Shown: positions 45,835 to 56,934 of the stretch, piece by piece
Layout of the letters: each line of letters starts with the position of its first letter
Numbering within the stretch: the first letter of the stretch is position 1
NCBI GenBank assembly: GCA_947462335.1
Contig: OX381705.1
Span: 35,425,570-35,489,569 of the forward strand
Length of the DNA: 64,000 bases
Source: Harmothoe impar
Lineage: Eukaryota > Annelida > Polychaeta > Phyllodocida > Polynoidae
Direction: 5' to 3'
The notes under the pieces: generated by a model
The model's input: the letters and a program-made list of their open reading frames with translations, nothing else
The model's database searches: none
What the model was told of the DNA's origin: nothing
Translations under genes and position numbers: made by a program

Positions 45835-46234
45835 ATATGTGAGTGGGCGTAATATGATGATACATTTTAAAACCCGACCAAGAGTCAGGCAGGCACACAA
45901 CGCCGTTCATAGGCTATGCCAATAACGTAATATATGTTGACCCCTCCTGAGGGGCGGGGCTTAAAAATCCTGACTCCTCTTGAGGGTGGAGGCTGTAAAA
46001 AGAAATATCCCCAATATTGAAATATTCCAGGGTCTTTCCATTTCTGAACCTAAGATCAGCCCTATTTTGAACCTAGGGCCGGGTTGGCTGAAACATACAT
46101 TCTTTTAACTGTTTTGGCCTAACTTTGAATGATTGTGTTCTTTTGATGTCTGCTTTCTTGATGCAGAAGTAAGATAATAGTCCAATAAATTACACTTTGA
46201 TGCTTTTGCTGGATTGGGCTTTTGATACTTAGTG

Positions 46235-46770
46235 ATCTTTTGTAGGATAGGGGCTTGACATGTCCCTATGTCTCAAATGTCCCCTATTTCGCAATTTTTT
46301 GTGAGATAGGGGCTGTTTGAATGTGGTCCCTATGTCTCAAATATTTGTGGGATAGGGGCTTTTTGACATTTAGGGACTTCAGGTGTTCCCTAAGTCTCAA
46401 AAGGCCCCTATCCCATAGATATTTGAGGGATAGGGGCTTTTTGAGACTTAGGGGCCTCACACGGTGCACTGCCTTCACCACTACTACTAGCCAAACCCAT
46501 CGAACTGTATCATTGAATTGAATCTTCTGTGGCTGATTATGATAATATTGGATTTGTGTTTATTGTATGTTCTGTACATGTATATGGCCCCTATCTCTCA
46601 CATTTCTGTGAGATAGGGGCTGTTTGAATGTGGTCCCTCTGTCTCAAATACGGTGGTATAGGGACCGTTTGACACATAGGGACTTCAAGTGGGCCCTAAG
46701 TCTCAAAAGGCCCCTATCCCACAACTATTTGAAGGATAGGGGCCATTTGACACTTAGAGGCCTCACAGTT
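46235..46770. repeat. Right outer array, part 2
   Basis: GATAGGGGCTTTTTGA, GTCCCTATGTCTCAAAT and CTAAGTCTCAAAAGGCCCCT recur in two similar blocks (46250-46460 and 46585-46770). Each block is itself partly palindromic. Confidence 0.85.
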
Positions 46771-46779
46771 GTGTCCCGT

Positions 46780-47680
46780 CTAGGGTCCGGAGGGTGGTTG
46801 GATATTGTAGGTGTCGGGGGAATCAGAACTTTGGCACTCTCCAGTGTCTAGATGCTTGGCACAGCATGGTCCGGGTCACCCCATTCGGGCCTCATTGATT
46901 GACGATGACTGGGCAAGTTACTTGATAACCCATCTAGCTGTACATGGTTTGTTCTTATCTCCCACTTAGTCAGAAGGCCAGTGAAAAGGCCAGTCTGTCT
47001 GCTGGGACTTCAGAGAGTGAGTTAGATACACATGGGGACTTGGGTAAACCGCCCCTAAGTGCCCCCCCCCCTACAGCACAAGTACCTATAGTGGCCCATC
47101 TACACCTCTATACAGCAGTCTTTATGGTGATTTCCTCCCAATTTGTTAATACAGGTATGAAAGAAGAGATAAACATGTACCAATATCACAGCTTATATTC
47201 TCCATAGAGTAGCCACAGTATTTTCTACAGAGTGCCAAACATGACATGTTCGTGTGACATGTAGCCCTCTTTTCATTTATAGCTTTCAAGAAAAAGACTT
47301 TGTATACCTCAACAATGTGCCTATAGTTTTCCAGTAAGATCCAAACTTCCAAATTGTTTTCCACACATATTATCTTTACAGTATCATGCCATCCTCATTA
47401 TGTGAAAATCCTATATTAATTAGGTAGTTACTGATTGATTGTCACCATTACAGGAGTACCTAAAGTGTCCCAGGGACTCAACCATGAGTGGCCCACCAAC
47501 AGTACAGGCTATGCTATGCTAGGTGCAGGGTGAGATCTATTCTGACTAAGATCCAAAATAAATGGATGGTCTCCCCTATAACCCAAAAAGCAAAAAAATG
47601 TTATATAATGTGGGAAAAACGTCTTTGTCATTATTTTGACTATAAATTGACATGGAAATCAACCTGATTCTGTCCGGGGA
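46780..47680. other. Non-coding DNA with an unproven plus-strand exon-like segment
   Basis: CCCACTTAGTCAG at 46962-46974 precedes a segment open to 47154 (KASEKASLSAGTSESELD near its start) and followed by ACAG/GTATGA. It is serine-rich and resembles no family, so I do not call a gene. Confidence 0.3.
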
Positions 47681-47686
47681 AAAACT

Positions 47687-47758
47687 GGTCCACTGAGTTT
47701 CGAACCCAGGATCTTCTGTGTGCAAAGCTAATACTGAACCCGTGCTCTATTCTGGACA
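47687..47758 (-). repeat. tRNA-derived fragment with intact T-arm
   Basis: On the minus strand CTGGG-TTCGAAA-CTCAG forms a perfect tRNA T-arm with B box, followed by a seven-base acceptor-like TGGACCA. The D- and anticodon arms (GAGCACGGGTTCAG, TTTGCACACAG) are decayed and the 5' acceptor strand does not pair fully. It is probably a SINE head or a tRNA pseudogene. Confidence 0.5.
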
Positions 47759-47988
47759 TGGTGCTAGAACTGCTGAACGCTATACTTGCATGACATTGAG
47801 ACTGTGTGAGTATGTACCTTGGGAATTCAGATCCAGGCCTTCTGTAATTAGGGACCTTATGTCTATGTTTCATGAGCTACGTCCGGATTGCTAAAGGTCC
47901 CTATTTGGATAGGTTGTACCTTATAGCCACAGCTTAGTACTGAGTCAACAAAAAATAGGGGTACTTCTACACTCCTCAGACTTGTCCA

Positions 47989-48060
47989 GCCTCTGTGGCT
48001 ACATTAGCAGGGCTTAGAAGTTTAGTGTGAGAGGTCCCTGGTTCCAGTCTCCCCACAGTT
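47989..48060 (+). repeat. tRNA-like fragment
   Basis: GTGGCTACATTAGCAGGG could be a decayed A-box region, and CCTGGTTCCAGTCTCCCC fits a B box. The spacing is tRNA-like; the arms are poor. Confidence 0.35.
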
Positions 48061-48069
48061 GAGACCTTT

Positions 48070-51000
48070 AGCAACCATGCTGTAGCTAATTAAATGCAGA
48101 CATTGTGAGTATACAAGTATTTTTTGGTGAACTATATGAACGTAAAATGATATTGTCCATAGAAAAGTTCCCAAATGTTAAATGATGTTTTTTGTTCAGT
48201 GGGACACTGCCCCCTGAAGCAGAAATGGGCAGCCCCCAAGAAGGCAAGATAGGAGAGTAGGCCTAAAGCATATCTATAGGCTTGCTATTGGAAATAACAA
48301 TGTCTGTGAGGCAATAGTTTATTATATTCTAATGGAACAGAACATTGTAACCACTTTTAGCAAGTTACAGGTACATAAACAGTGTTTTATTGGAGTGGGC
48401 CACTCAAGGTAAAAAGTGGGCCAGTCATGGTACCAACTTTTTGTCCAAAGGGTACCTTACTTCAACCAACATCTTCACAATTATATTTCATAGAAATCAA
48501 TATTTTTGACTTGTCTATAGCATTCCAAACAGTGTCCCAATGTAAAGTGCTGCATAATTCATGAGGATTGGATCACTCTTTCTACATGTAATTTTGTATC
48601 AAAGTCAGTCTTGCAGGTTTCAGCTCCTCAACAGAGCCACCCATGGGCGGTTTACCCTATGCTAGACAACATACACTCGAGTCTATAATACAATTTTTGA
48701 TGTGGCCATGGTAGACCTCATATTTCATGGGACTTTTAAAAAGCAAACAAATAGGACAGTCATTACTATTGAGTTAACACAAGTACACCATGAATCATAA
48801 ATAACATGTCGGAGAATACGCACTGATGAAACGGTGCATGGGGGTATATTTAACTGAACCGCTATTCTATATCATAGTATATGCATAATGTATGGACATC
48901 ATGGAACCTGTATACCCTTGAAATATTAAACAAAAAAACTATTTGTAATATACGCTGCTATAATTATGTATCCGGAAATAGTCCGCCTGTATGTATAGTG
49001 GGGTTTATCATGCATATTTTACACTATATCTATTAGCCAAAACAGTGTGAATGATGCCACCGGACAGTGCTCACTGATCACTGTGCAAATTTGAAAGAAT
49101 ACTCCCTACTTCCCTTGTCTATTGAAGTGTAAAAGAAATGCGATCAGAATATCTAAAGCACACCCTCTACGTTCTGGCCTAATGATCCACAGCAGGATAG
49201 GTCTGAAATCTGTGTACTAACATATGTCTGTAAACAACACAGGAGCTGCAGCTGTGTTTGTGTGTTTACTTTACAACGTCCCTGCCCCACTGGGGACATC
49301 CCCTCTATGCGGGAATATGTTAGTGTTCAATAACCATATTGACATGCTGTGTAACAGTGTATTCTACATTGAGGATTTTATTACTCTACGCTGCATTCTG
49401 GCTGTAGGTTAAGGAGTCCGATCACCGCCCAGTATAATACTAGGTTTCTGCAGAGAGGAAGGAGCACCCATGGCCTGCCCAAGACAATGGTCACTTGCCG
49501 ATAACCTATACAGATAATTGATGTCGTTATATCATATATACTGAGCTTGCACTGTACGTTTGGACTGTCCATGTCTCTGCTGCCCCGTTCACCGTGCAGA
49601 ATCCATCTCTGGTGGCACGTTTATATTTATTCAGATTCAGGATTTTGAAGGGCGGGAGCATTTAAAGCATCTACCCTTAATAACTTATGTACAATATTTT
49701 ATATTAAAAAACACGTATACTTCCTCCCAAAAGGGGGGAGGGCATCCGCGCTTCCTCTAAATCTGTCAAATCTGTCACTGGCTCTAACGGGAAAATTGCC
49801 TCACTAATACAATACGGCACTGTTCGTGAAAGATCAAAGATGTCTGAGAGTACATATCTGCATATCTGATTTACCGACCTGATTATAGATGGCCCGTTTG
49901 TTCCTTCTCCTTGTGTTAAACACGTTGACTAGATTGAATTTCCTCATTGTGGTTGAAGTGGTGAAACTAGCGCGTAAATACCATATCCTGCAGCAGCTAA
50001 GCTGACGGAGGAGCGGCTCTATAGCAGGGGAGCAGCTCTAATTGAGACAAAACGGTGCATAGCAGGTACTCCAATGGTGCCGATATCACAGTAATTGCTG
50101 CAGTCAGTAACGGCCGGCAACTCAGATGGTCACATGACCTGGGCTGTGTGTGGGGGTGTGGCAGTGGGGTTGTAGCAGTGGCAGTGGGGTGAAGATTCCT
50201 CCTGTACATAGGGGTGGGGGTGTAGGTGGTAGGGGTGAGGGTGGGTACATGCGGGAGTCCCCGGTGGGTGGTATAGTCTGGCCAGTTGGTGCTTGGGTGC
50301 GGGTGTTGCTAAGAATGCAGAAACCCTCCCCAATGACCAGAGCATGGAACAGCTATTCACTAGCATCACGTAGAATTACCCCTGTAATGTTACCTAAACA
50401 TACACCTACACATTATATGATCATCATTATGTTCAAGTAGCAGCGCTGACAGCAGTACATTCCACAGTGAAATGGATCTTCTTTTGCGTTCACACGAACC
50501 ATTGAGAGTGGAGGATTGTTTTACCATTTGGGCATAGCGCAGTTAGGAATATTTACTACATTTTGTATTGCATTTTCGATCAAAGCAGGAAGCGATATGT
50601 TACTATACCCAGTGATACCATACCCTCCCCCTGTGGGTCCCAGGACCATATACTTACCGACCACCAGACTCGTCTGAAGGAGACCATCTTCTCTATCAAC
50701 TATTCAAACAACCACACTCTCAAGGACCCATTCGCTTTACGCCATGCAATGAAGTAATGCACCATCTACGTGTGGTGCCGGGAGGGGGCAGCGCGGTGGA
50801 CTCCTGCTTTGGATCCGGTCGTGCAATGGCTAACTGACATATATTTCTAATCCCAAATGCCGGAAAATACCCCTTTATTGGCTTTGGGACCTTGTCCCCA
50901 AAGCCATTGACACCACACAGAGAGAGTTGGAAAAAGTAGCAAGAAAAGACTAGCATAGGTCCCCTTGTTCATTGTTAAATTAAGCCCTAGCTGGCCCTTA

Positions 51001-51415
51001 AACATTGCCTAGGACTGGTATCCCCATGTGTCCTTGCAGGTGTGTGCAAGACTTATTTAACCTAGATCTGGTTTTCAGTTACTGCATGTAGTACCAGTGT
51101 ACCTTGTGGTAAGGCCTAGACATCTTGTGAACAGCCATATTTTGAGTTCTCTAATGTGGCTGTCAATGGCAAGGATAGGTACCAGCCTAATAACTATTGA
51201 CTCCTATGTCAAGCCAAGCTGTCAATGTCAATGCCAATTCCCATACTATGCACATACAGGACATGTACTAGAAGTTGAGTGGTCCAGGGTGGCTCTTGAA
51301 ATCGCTCAAGCCCGCCCAAAGACAAACTGTGAAGTCCAACATGATTACCCCTCCCCACCCCACACACACATGCAAGAAACCACATGCAACAACCCTAAAA
51401 TAATATGTTGCCAAC
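48070..51415. other. Non-coding DNA, one possible coding patch
   Basis: Unique sequence throughout. Only 50646-50757 looks coding (listed separately). G-rich short repeats (GTGGGG) lie at 50140-50270. Confidence 0.4.
50646..50757 (+). CDS. Possible last exon of an unidentified plus-strand gene
   Basis: A pyrimidine-rich acceptor (CCCTCCCCCTGTGGGTCCCAG) is followed by 36 open codons. They read DHILTDHQTRLKETIFSI, then NYSNNHTLKDPFALRHAMK, and end at TAA. The composition is protein-like (mixed charged, polar and hydrophobic, one NHT sequon) and unlike the low-complexity frames elsewhere. I recognise no family. A donor-like GTAATG overlaps the stop, so it could also be an internal exon. No neighbouring exon was found. 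Confidence 0.3.
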
Positions 51416-51420
51416 ACAAG

Positions 51421-51688
51421 TCCTCCTTATGCCCCCTCCTTCTCCTCCCTCTGCCCCCTCCTCCTCCTCCCTCTGCCCTCTCCTCCTCCTGCTCCCTCTG
51501 CCCTCTCCTGCCTCTGCCCTCTCCTCCTTCCTCTGCCCTCTCCTACTACCCCATCTTTCCCCTCCTCCCCCCTCTACCCCATTTTCCTCCTTCCTGTTAC
51601 CTACTCCCCCTCTGCCCCCTCCTCCTCCCTCTGCCCTCCCTTCTCCCTCTGCCCCCTCCTCCTCCCTCTGCCCCTCCCTCTGGCTGCC
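51421..51688. repeat. Polypyrimidine tract
   Basis: About 260 bases almost entirely C and T on the plus strand, built from CTCCCTCTGCCC(T/C) units. Mirror-symmetric stretches could form triplex (H-DNA). The serine/leucine/proline open frames are artefacts. Confidence 0.95.
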
Positions 51689-51689
51689 A

Positions 51690-52890
51690 AGATGGTTGTC
51701 GAAAACTCAAGATTGTCTGATTTCCTTGTGTGATAAATGGATAATAGGGTTTTCTAGGATGTAGAATCCATTTTCAGGCTTAGATTTTCAGTCCGGGAAA
51801 TTTCCAAGATGGCTGCCAAGATGGCCACCAAAAACTCAAAATTGTCTGATTTCCTTGTGTGATACATGGATAGTAGGGTTTTCTGGGATGCAGAATCGAT
51901 TTTCATGCTCAGATTTTCAATCCGGGAAATTTCCAAGATGGTTGCCAAGATGGCCGCCAAAAACTCAAGATTGTCTGATTTCCTTGTGTGGTACATGTAC
52001 ATGGATAATAGGGTTTTCTAGGATGTAGAATCCATTTTCAGGCTAAGATTTTCAGTCCGGGAAATTTCCAAGATGGCTGCCAAGATGGCCACCAAAAACT
52101 CAAAATTGTCTGATTTCCTTGTGTGATACATGGATAGTAGGGTTTTCTGGGATGCAGAATCCATTTTCATGCTCAGATTTTCAATCCGGGAAATTTCCAA
52201 GATGGTTGCCAAGATGGCCGCCAAAAACTCAAGATTGTCTGATTTCCTTGTGTGGTACATGGATAAAAGGGTTTTCTAGGATGTAGAATCCATTTTCAGG
52301 CTTAGATTTTCAGTCCGGGAAATTTCCAAGATGGCTGCCAAGATGGCCACCAAAAACTCAAAATTGTCTGATTTCCTTGTGTGATACATGGATAGTACTA
52401 TTAGTAGGGTTTTCTGGGATGCAGAATCCATTTTCATGCTCAGATTTTCAATCCGGGAAATTTCCAAGATGGTTGCCAAGATGGCCGCCAAAAACTCAAG
52501 ATTGTCTGATTTCCTTGTGTGGTACATGGATAATAGGGTTTTTTAGGATGTAGAATCCATTTTCAGGCTAAGATTTTCAGTCCGGGAAATTTCCAAGATG
52601 GCTGCCAAGATGGCCACCAAAAACTCAAAATTGTCTGATTTCCTTGTGTGATACATGGATAGTAGGGTTTTCTGGGATGCAGAATCCATTTTCATGCTCA
52701 GATTTTCAATCCGGGAAATTTCCAAGATGGTTGCCAAGATGGCCGCCAAAAACTCAAGATTGTCTGATTTCCTTGTGTGGTACATGGATAATAGGGTTTT
52801 CTAGGATGTAGAATCCATTTTCAGGCTTAGATTTTCAGTTCGGGAAATTTCCAAGATGGCTGCCAAGATGGCCTCCAAAAACTATACCAG
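51690..52890. repeat. 129-bp satellite arranged as 258-bp dimers
   Basis: About 9.3 monomers share ATTTCCAAGATGG.TGCCAAG, CTGATTTCCTTGTGTG and TAGGGTTTTCT. Two monomer types alternate strictly: A has ATGGCCACC, AAAATTG and TCTGGGATGC; B has ATGGCCGCC, AAGATTG and TCTAGGATGT. Copies of the same type are nearly identical between dimers, so amplification was by the dimer. Two length variants occur (+6 bp near 51994, +9 bp near 52395). A minus-strand frame of 80-83 codons is repeated in each dimer and ended by the TAG created in type B. Confidence 0.97.
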
Positions 52891-52899
52891 CAGCAGTAA

Positions 52900-55110
52900 A
52901 ACCAATAAAAATCAAAAAGATTTAGCTAAGTGCATGTAAGTTAACTGACCATGCAGTATTGCTGCAAACCATCACATATGAATTGCATTAGAACCCTAGA
53001 CACACCAAAAAGCATAAATCTATGCCCCTTCTTTTTCTCACCTGTAGTTCATAACAATCCTATAAAAACCCAAAGCCACTACGGCTTTGCCGTAAAATAC
53101 TTGAATTTGTCCCCTTGTCTTTGAACAAAATGCCTACATATTGTAACAACTACGTAGATTTGCTTGGGGGAAAAGACTACCTTTCCCTTTTTTGCTACTT
53201 CCCAGTTTCTACGGTTCGTTAATCAGATAGTCACAAGGGTTTTAGAGCGAAAGCACTAAAACCGAGCTTAGAAAAAAAAGGTTACGCCGGAATAAATGGA
53301 GGCTGGGGAACGACCCATATTGCCGCGTTTCCCTGCATGCGTCTGCTCAGGAGGCTGAGTTCAGGGACCCTGGGTTAGGGACCAAGACTAGTGTTCTAGG
53401 ATTGGCAAGCCTGAAAACACGATCTTCACAGGACAAGTTCCGGGGCAGGTTGTGCCCTGCTCCAAGGAGGAAGGTGAGAGGGGGAGTTGTTGGTAAATTG
53501 TAGATAGACAAAACGGTGTGAGTGTCTGTATCGCATGGCGTGCCTCGGGGCCCTTGAGCAGCTCACCTGCCCCCTGCCGCCCCCTGCCCACTGATAACTC
53601 TACATGTATACACAATCAAGGCACACCAGAGGCAAACATAACTTGTGCCTCCTCCACCTCCTCACCAAGGAGCAGCTCTGAGCAGCTCCCCCTGTTGGTT
53701 ACTAGTACCTCCCTCCGTGCTGCACCCCAGGAGGCTGCAGGTTGCAGTGTTGCAGCCTGGGTTAGTGCCATTAGTGGTACACAGGGGGAGGCATGTGTTG
53801 ATGACCACCTACACAGCCTGATAGCACCACAGCGGGCGTGGTGGCGGCAGTAGTAGCATCAACCAAGGTAAAGGGCCGGGTAAAGGGCGCTACTCAGGTT
53901 CAAGAACAATGGAAATAGGCCGCGGCTTTCTATGATGGTAATACGGCCAGTGTGAAGCAACCTGGGACTACTATACAGTCCTGCACTAATGCAGGGCGTG
54001 AACGTCCCCTCTGCTATATACATCGGTAAGTTGCATGAGTGGTCAATCCGAATCAGTAAAGCTTACACATACCCTACAGCGAGGAGGCGAGAAGGGGCTG
54101 GGGCTGTCCATAAACAATCTGGTATCTGATAAAGTATGTCTTCTAGATGCTAAAATACTTGACCATAGGCTGAACTCACACCGATGCTGCTGCCATCCGA
54201 GGCACTGGCGAGCAGCGGTGTTGACCTGTAATGGTCCATCCATTTTATCTCCCATAGTATTGAACACCCAGCGCCCTTATAAATAGTACTGAGTACCTGT
54301 TCCGGCTCCACTCCGACTGTCGCTGGAGGGGTACCGAAATCTGGGCCTTTAATTCCCCATAGTATGTTAATAACAGGCCATCAAGCTTATTATGATGATT
54401 AACAGTCGCATAGCCACCAGGTGTGTTTACTAGGTGGACCGGAATTAGGTCCACACGCGTGTAAGTAGTACACAGAACTGGGTACCTGGCCATGGCGAGT
54501 ACTCCCATGCAAAGCCAGCCGGCCCGTGACTGTGAATGGTAGAGAGAGTGTATTAAATATGGAACAGTGGCACCGCAGGCGGGGTCGGCCTTTACATAGA
54601 GACCCCCTCATTGCAGCAGTATATAGAATATTCCGCTAATTGTCCACTACCAAATATCACGCTAACACCTGGGTTAATCTGCCACTGTTCCCATTGTAAG
54701 GTTTGCGGATGTCATTGGTGGCTGCGCTCATATTGCCTCGTGGCTGTGGTTTATTAACAGGACTGTGAAAGGAGAGGGTGACTTGTATAACTTCTATAGC
54801 CATGTGCATAATCTATGTCTGAATGGGTCGGTAATATACCGAGTAGCGTAATATATATTCGTTGATTCCCATAGCCTATATGGCACGTTGGACTGTTATC
54901 GTCTTATATAGTGATGCAATCACTAATGTTGCCGATTTAAGCTGAGAATTCAAGGAAGTATTTTGGTAATGATTGTATAACGCACTAAACAGACGAATTC
55001 ATGCACGTGTGCCACTATCCTTGTCTAGGCTAGTAACATCATTGGTACACCAAATACATATAAGAATTACACACTCAACGTGGTCACCCGAAGCCCCAAT
55101 CATGAAGGTA
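52900..55110. other. Non-coding DNA, partly GC-rich
   Basis: Region 53450-53870 is GC-rich with overlapping open frames on both strands but no domain or convincing splice borders. The remainder is unremarkable. Confidence 0.4.
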
Positions 55111-55115
55111 ACAAT

Positions 55116-55222
55116 ACACAGCATTATGAGGTCCCCTTATAGGCAGCTTATACACAGCATTATGAGGTCCCCTTATAGGCAGCTAATACACATCATTATG
55201 AGGTCCCCTGATAGGTACAGAA
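55116..55222. repeat. 36-bp tandem repeat, three copies
   Basis: ACACAGCATTATGAGGTCCC with CTTATAGGCAGCT follows twice almost exactly, and the third copy has several changes. Confidence 0.93.
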
Positions 55223-55229
55223 TCAGGCC

Positions 55230-56930
55230 AATACAACACTGGTGTGAGTTTACTCATGACGGTATATGACCAACATAATTAACGAATAGCTATTACCGTC
55301 GTGCTATTGTGACAAACAGGGGAAATGCAGGGATTTGAAATAACAATATAATACACCTAATAGTTGTTGCCTGTTTTAGACAGAAGGGTTATGAGAGGAA
55401 ATAAGAATGGACAACGTTTATCTGTTATTTCCTTTGAAAAGTTCGTGATCACCTGGTTGGTATAGTGATGACCTATATCAGGTTGGTACAGTAATAGTGT
55501 TATGAGTTATCGTGATGGATGGTGGGGCCATGGAAGACTCTGTGGAAGCTGCAGTGCCCACATAAACAGCGTTTAAAAAGCTGTACATAGCAGGAACATG
55601 CCACATAACTGTACAATTTATCTGGAAAGAGGTACTGCCATCAGCTGTGATGAAGATTAAACGATATCCCTGTTAAATCACCTTTTTGTTGATGATGAAT
55701 TTTAATATCTATCTATTGTCTCTATGATTGATGCACTAACTTGTTGACAGTAGCTATTAAGATAAGCATAGGGAAATATTGACTGGGTGCTATGTAAATA
55801 ATGGACATCCTGGCGACACTATAACACCATAACCACGTGAATCTGATCTCGCCTGTATGTATGTTATGAAGACACTGTCCATCCACACTTACCTAAAATC
55901 TCTGTGCTAAGATAGCATACACATCCAAAGATTAGGCCAAATGAAGGTCCATAGGTAGATCCACAGTTCTAAACATTCCAGTTTTAAATGCATGGTATTT
56001 GGTTGTCGTCCATAGTGGCTGAGATACTACTGGCTATCTTCAATACACATCATTTATCGGTTCACATGTTACGTTGTGTGTACATAGCTTTTAGCGTCAT
56101 GTTGGTGATTGGTCTAGCTTTTGTCATGGACCAGCTGTTGTTATGCGTTTCACAATGCGCCTGCTCATTTTCATATAAAGATGGTTCCCGTTACTCCAGG
56201 CGTATTTGCCCGGCCTATATGTTGCCCGTCCTTTAATTTATTCAAGTTGCGTATTTCTATAGACGACGTTTGGTGTGTGATGTGTGGAGACTGCATCATA
56301 TACAGGGATGCGCCCGCATTGTGGATGATGTCTGGACGTAATGCTTGTGTATAATGACCCGATAAAAGGTCCACCAGCATGATCATATCAAACTTATCAT
56401 TTCATCACATCTCACAGGCAATAGCAATTATGGGCCCTCACAAAGCTAACTAGCTTTATAGTTATCAAACATGGGAATATAGGGACTGTACATAAATAGA
56501 TAAAGATATTTACGATAGGATGGCTCCTGTACCACGGTACCTAAACCGGCAGTATACCCCTAGAGCCGCCTAAATGCCCAATTCCTACTGCCCCTCCACC
56601 AAGAGTCAGAGTGGAGCGAGGACCGGTACTCTGGTCCTTATATATAGGGTGGGTGGGGGTTTAAGACTACTCCTCCTACAACTGGTCAGGTAAGGCTATA
56701 CATGTTTAATGGGGTAGGGAGGGCATCACTCACCCATTACGCAGACACTGCTGGGTCTGTCTGTCAGCCAACCTCTGACAGTCCCACTGCAGATTTCGCT
56801 TCATCAACTAAAGTATTCATGTGCATACAATGTATGACTTTTACAGTGCCCACATGGCAGCGCAGACAAAAATGCATACATATGTATACGCACACCTACA
56901 CACCCACACACCTACACAAATACTGCTTAG
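55230..56930. other. Non-coding DNA, nothing recognised
   Basis: The open frames at 55988-56354 overlap each other in several frames and resemble no family. No repeats. Confidence 0.4.
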
Positions 56931-56934
56931 GGAG

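Larger units (their letters stand above)
40600..46775. mobile_element. Giant palindrome, foldback-element-like
   Basis: The structure is: outer array (40625-41580), left arm (41580-42420), loop (42421-44494), right arm (44495-45110), then outer arrays (45110-45300 and 46235-46770). The inner arms match in reverse over roughly 600 bp at an estimated 85-90% identity. The outer arrays share the CCCTATCCCTCAAA theme. Long inverted repeats made of short internal repeats around a variable loop are the hallmark of foldback (FB/Galileo-type) elements. No transposase frame is present. The outer ends and target duplication are not established. Confidence 0.7.

Noticed and set aside
47687..47758. Functional tRNA gene
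   Set aside because: Only the T-arm pairs well; the D- and anticodon arms and the acceptor stem are not intact.
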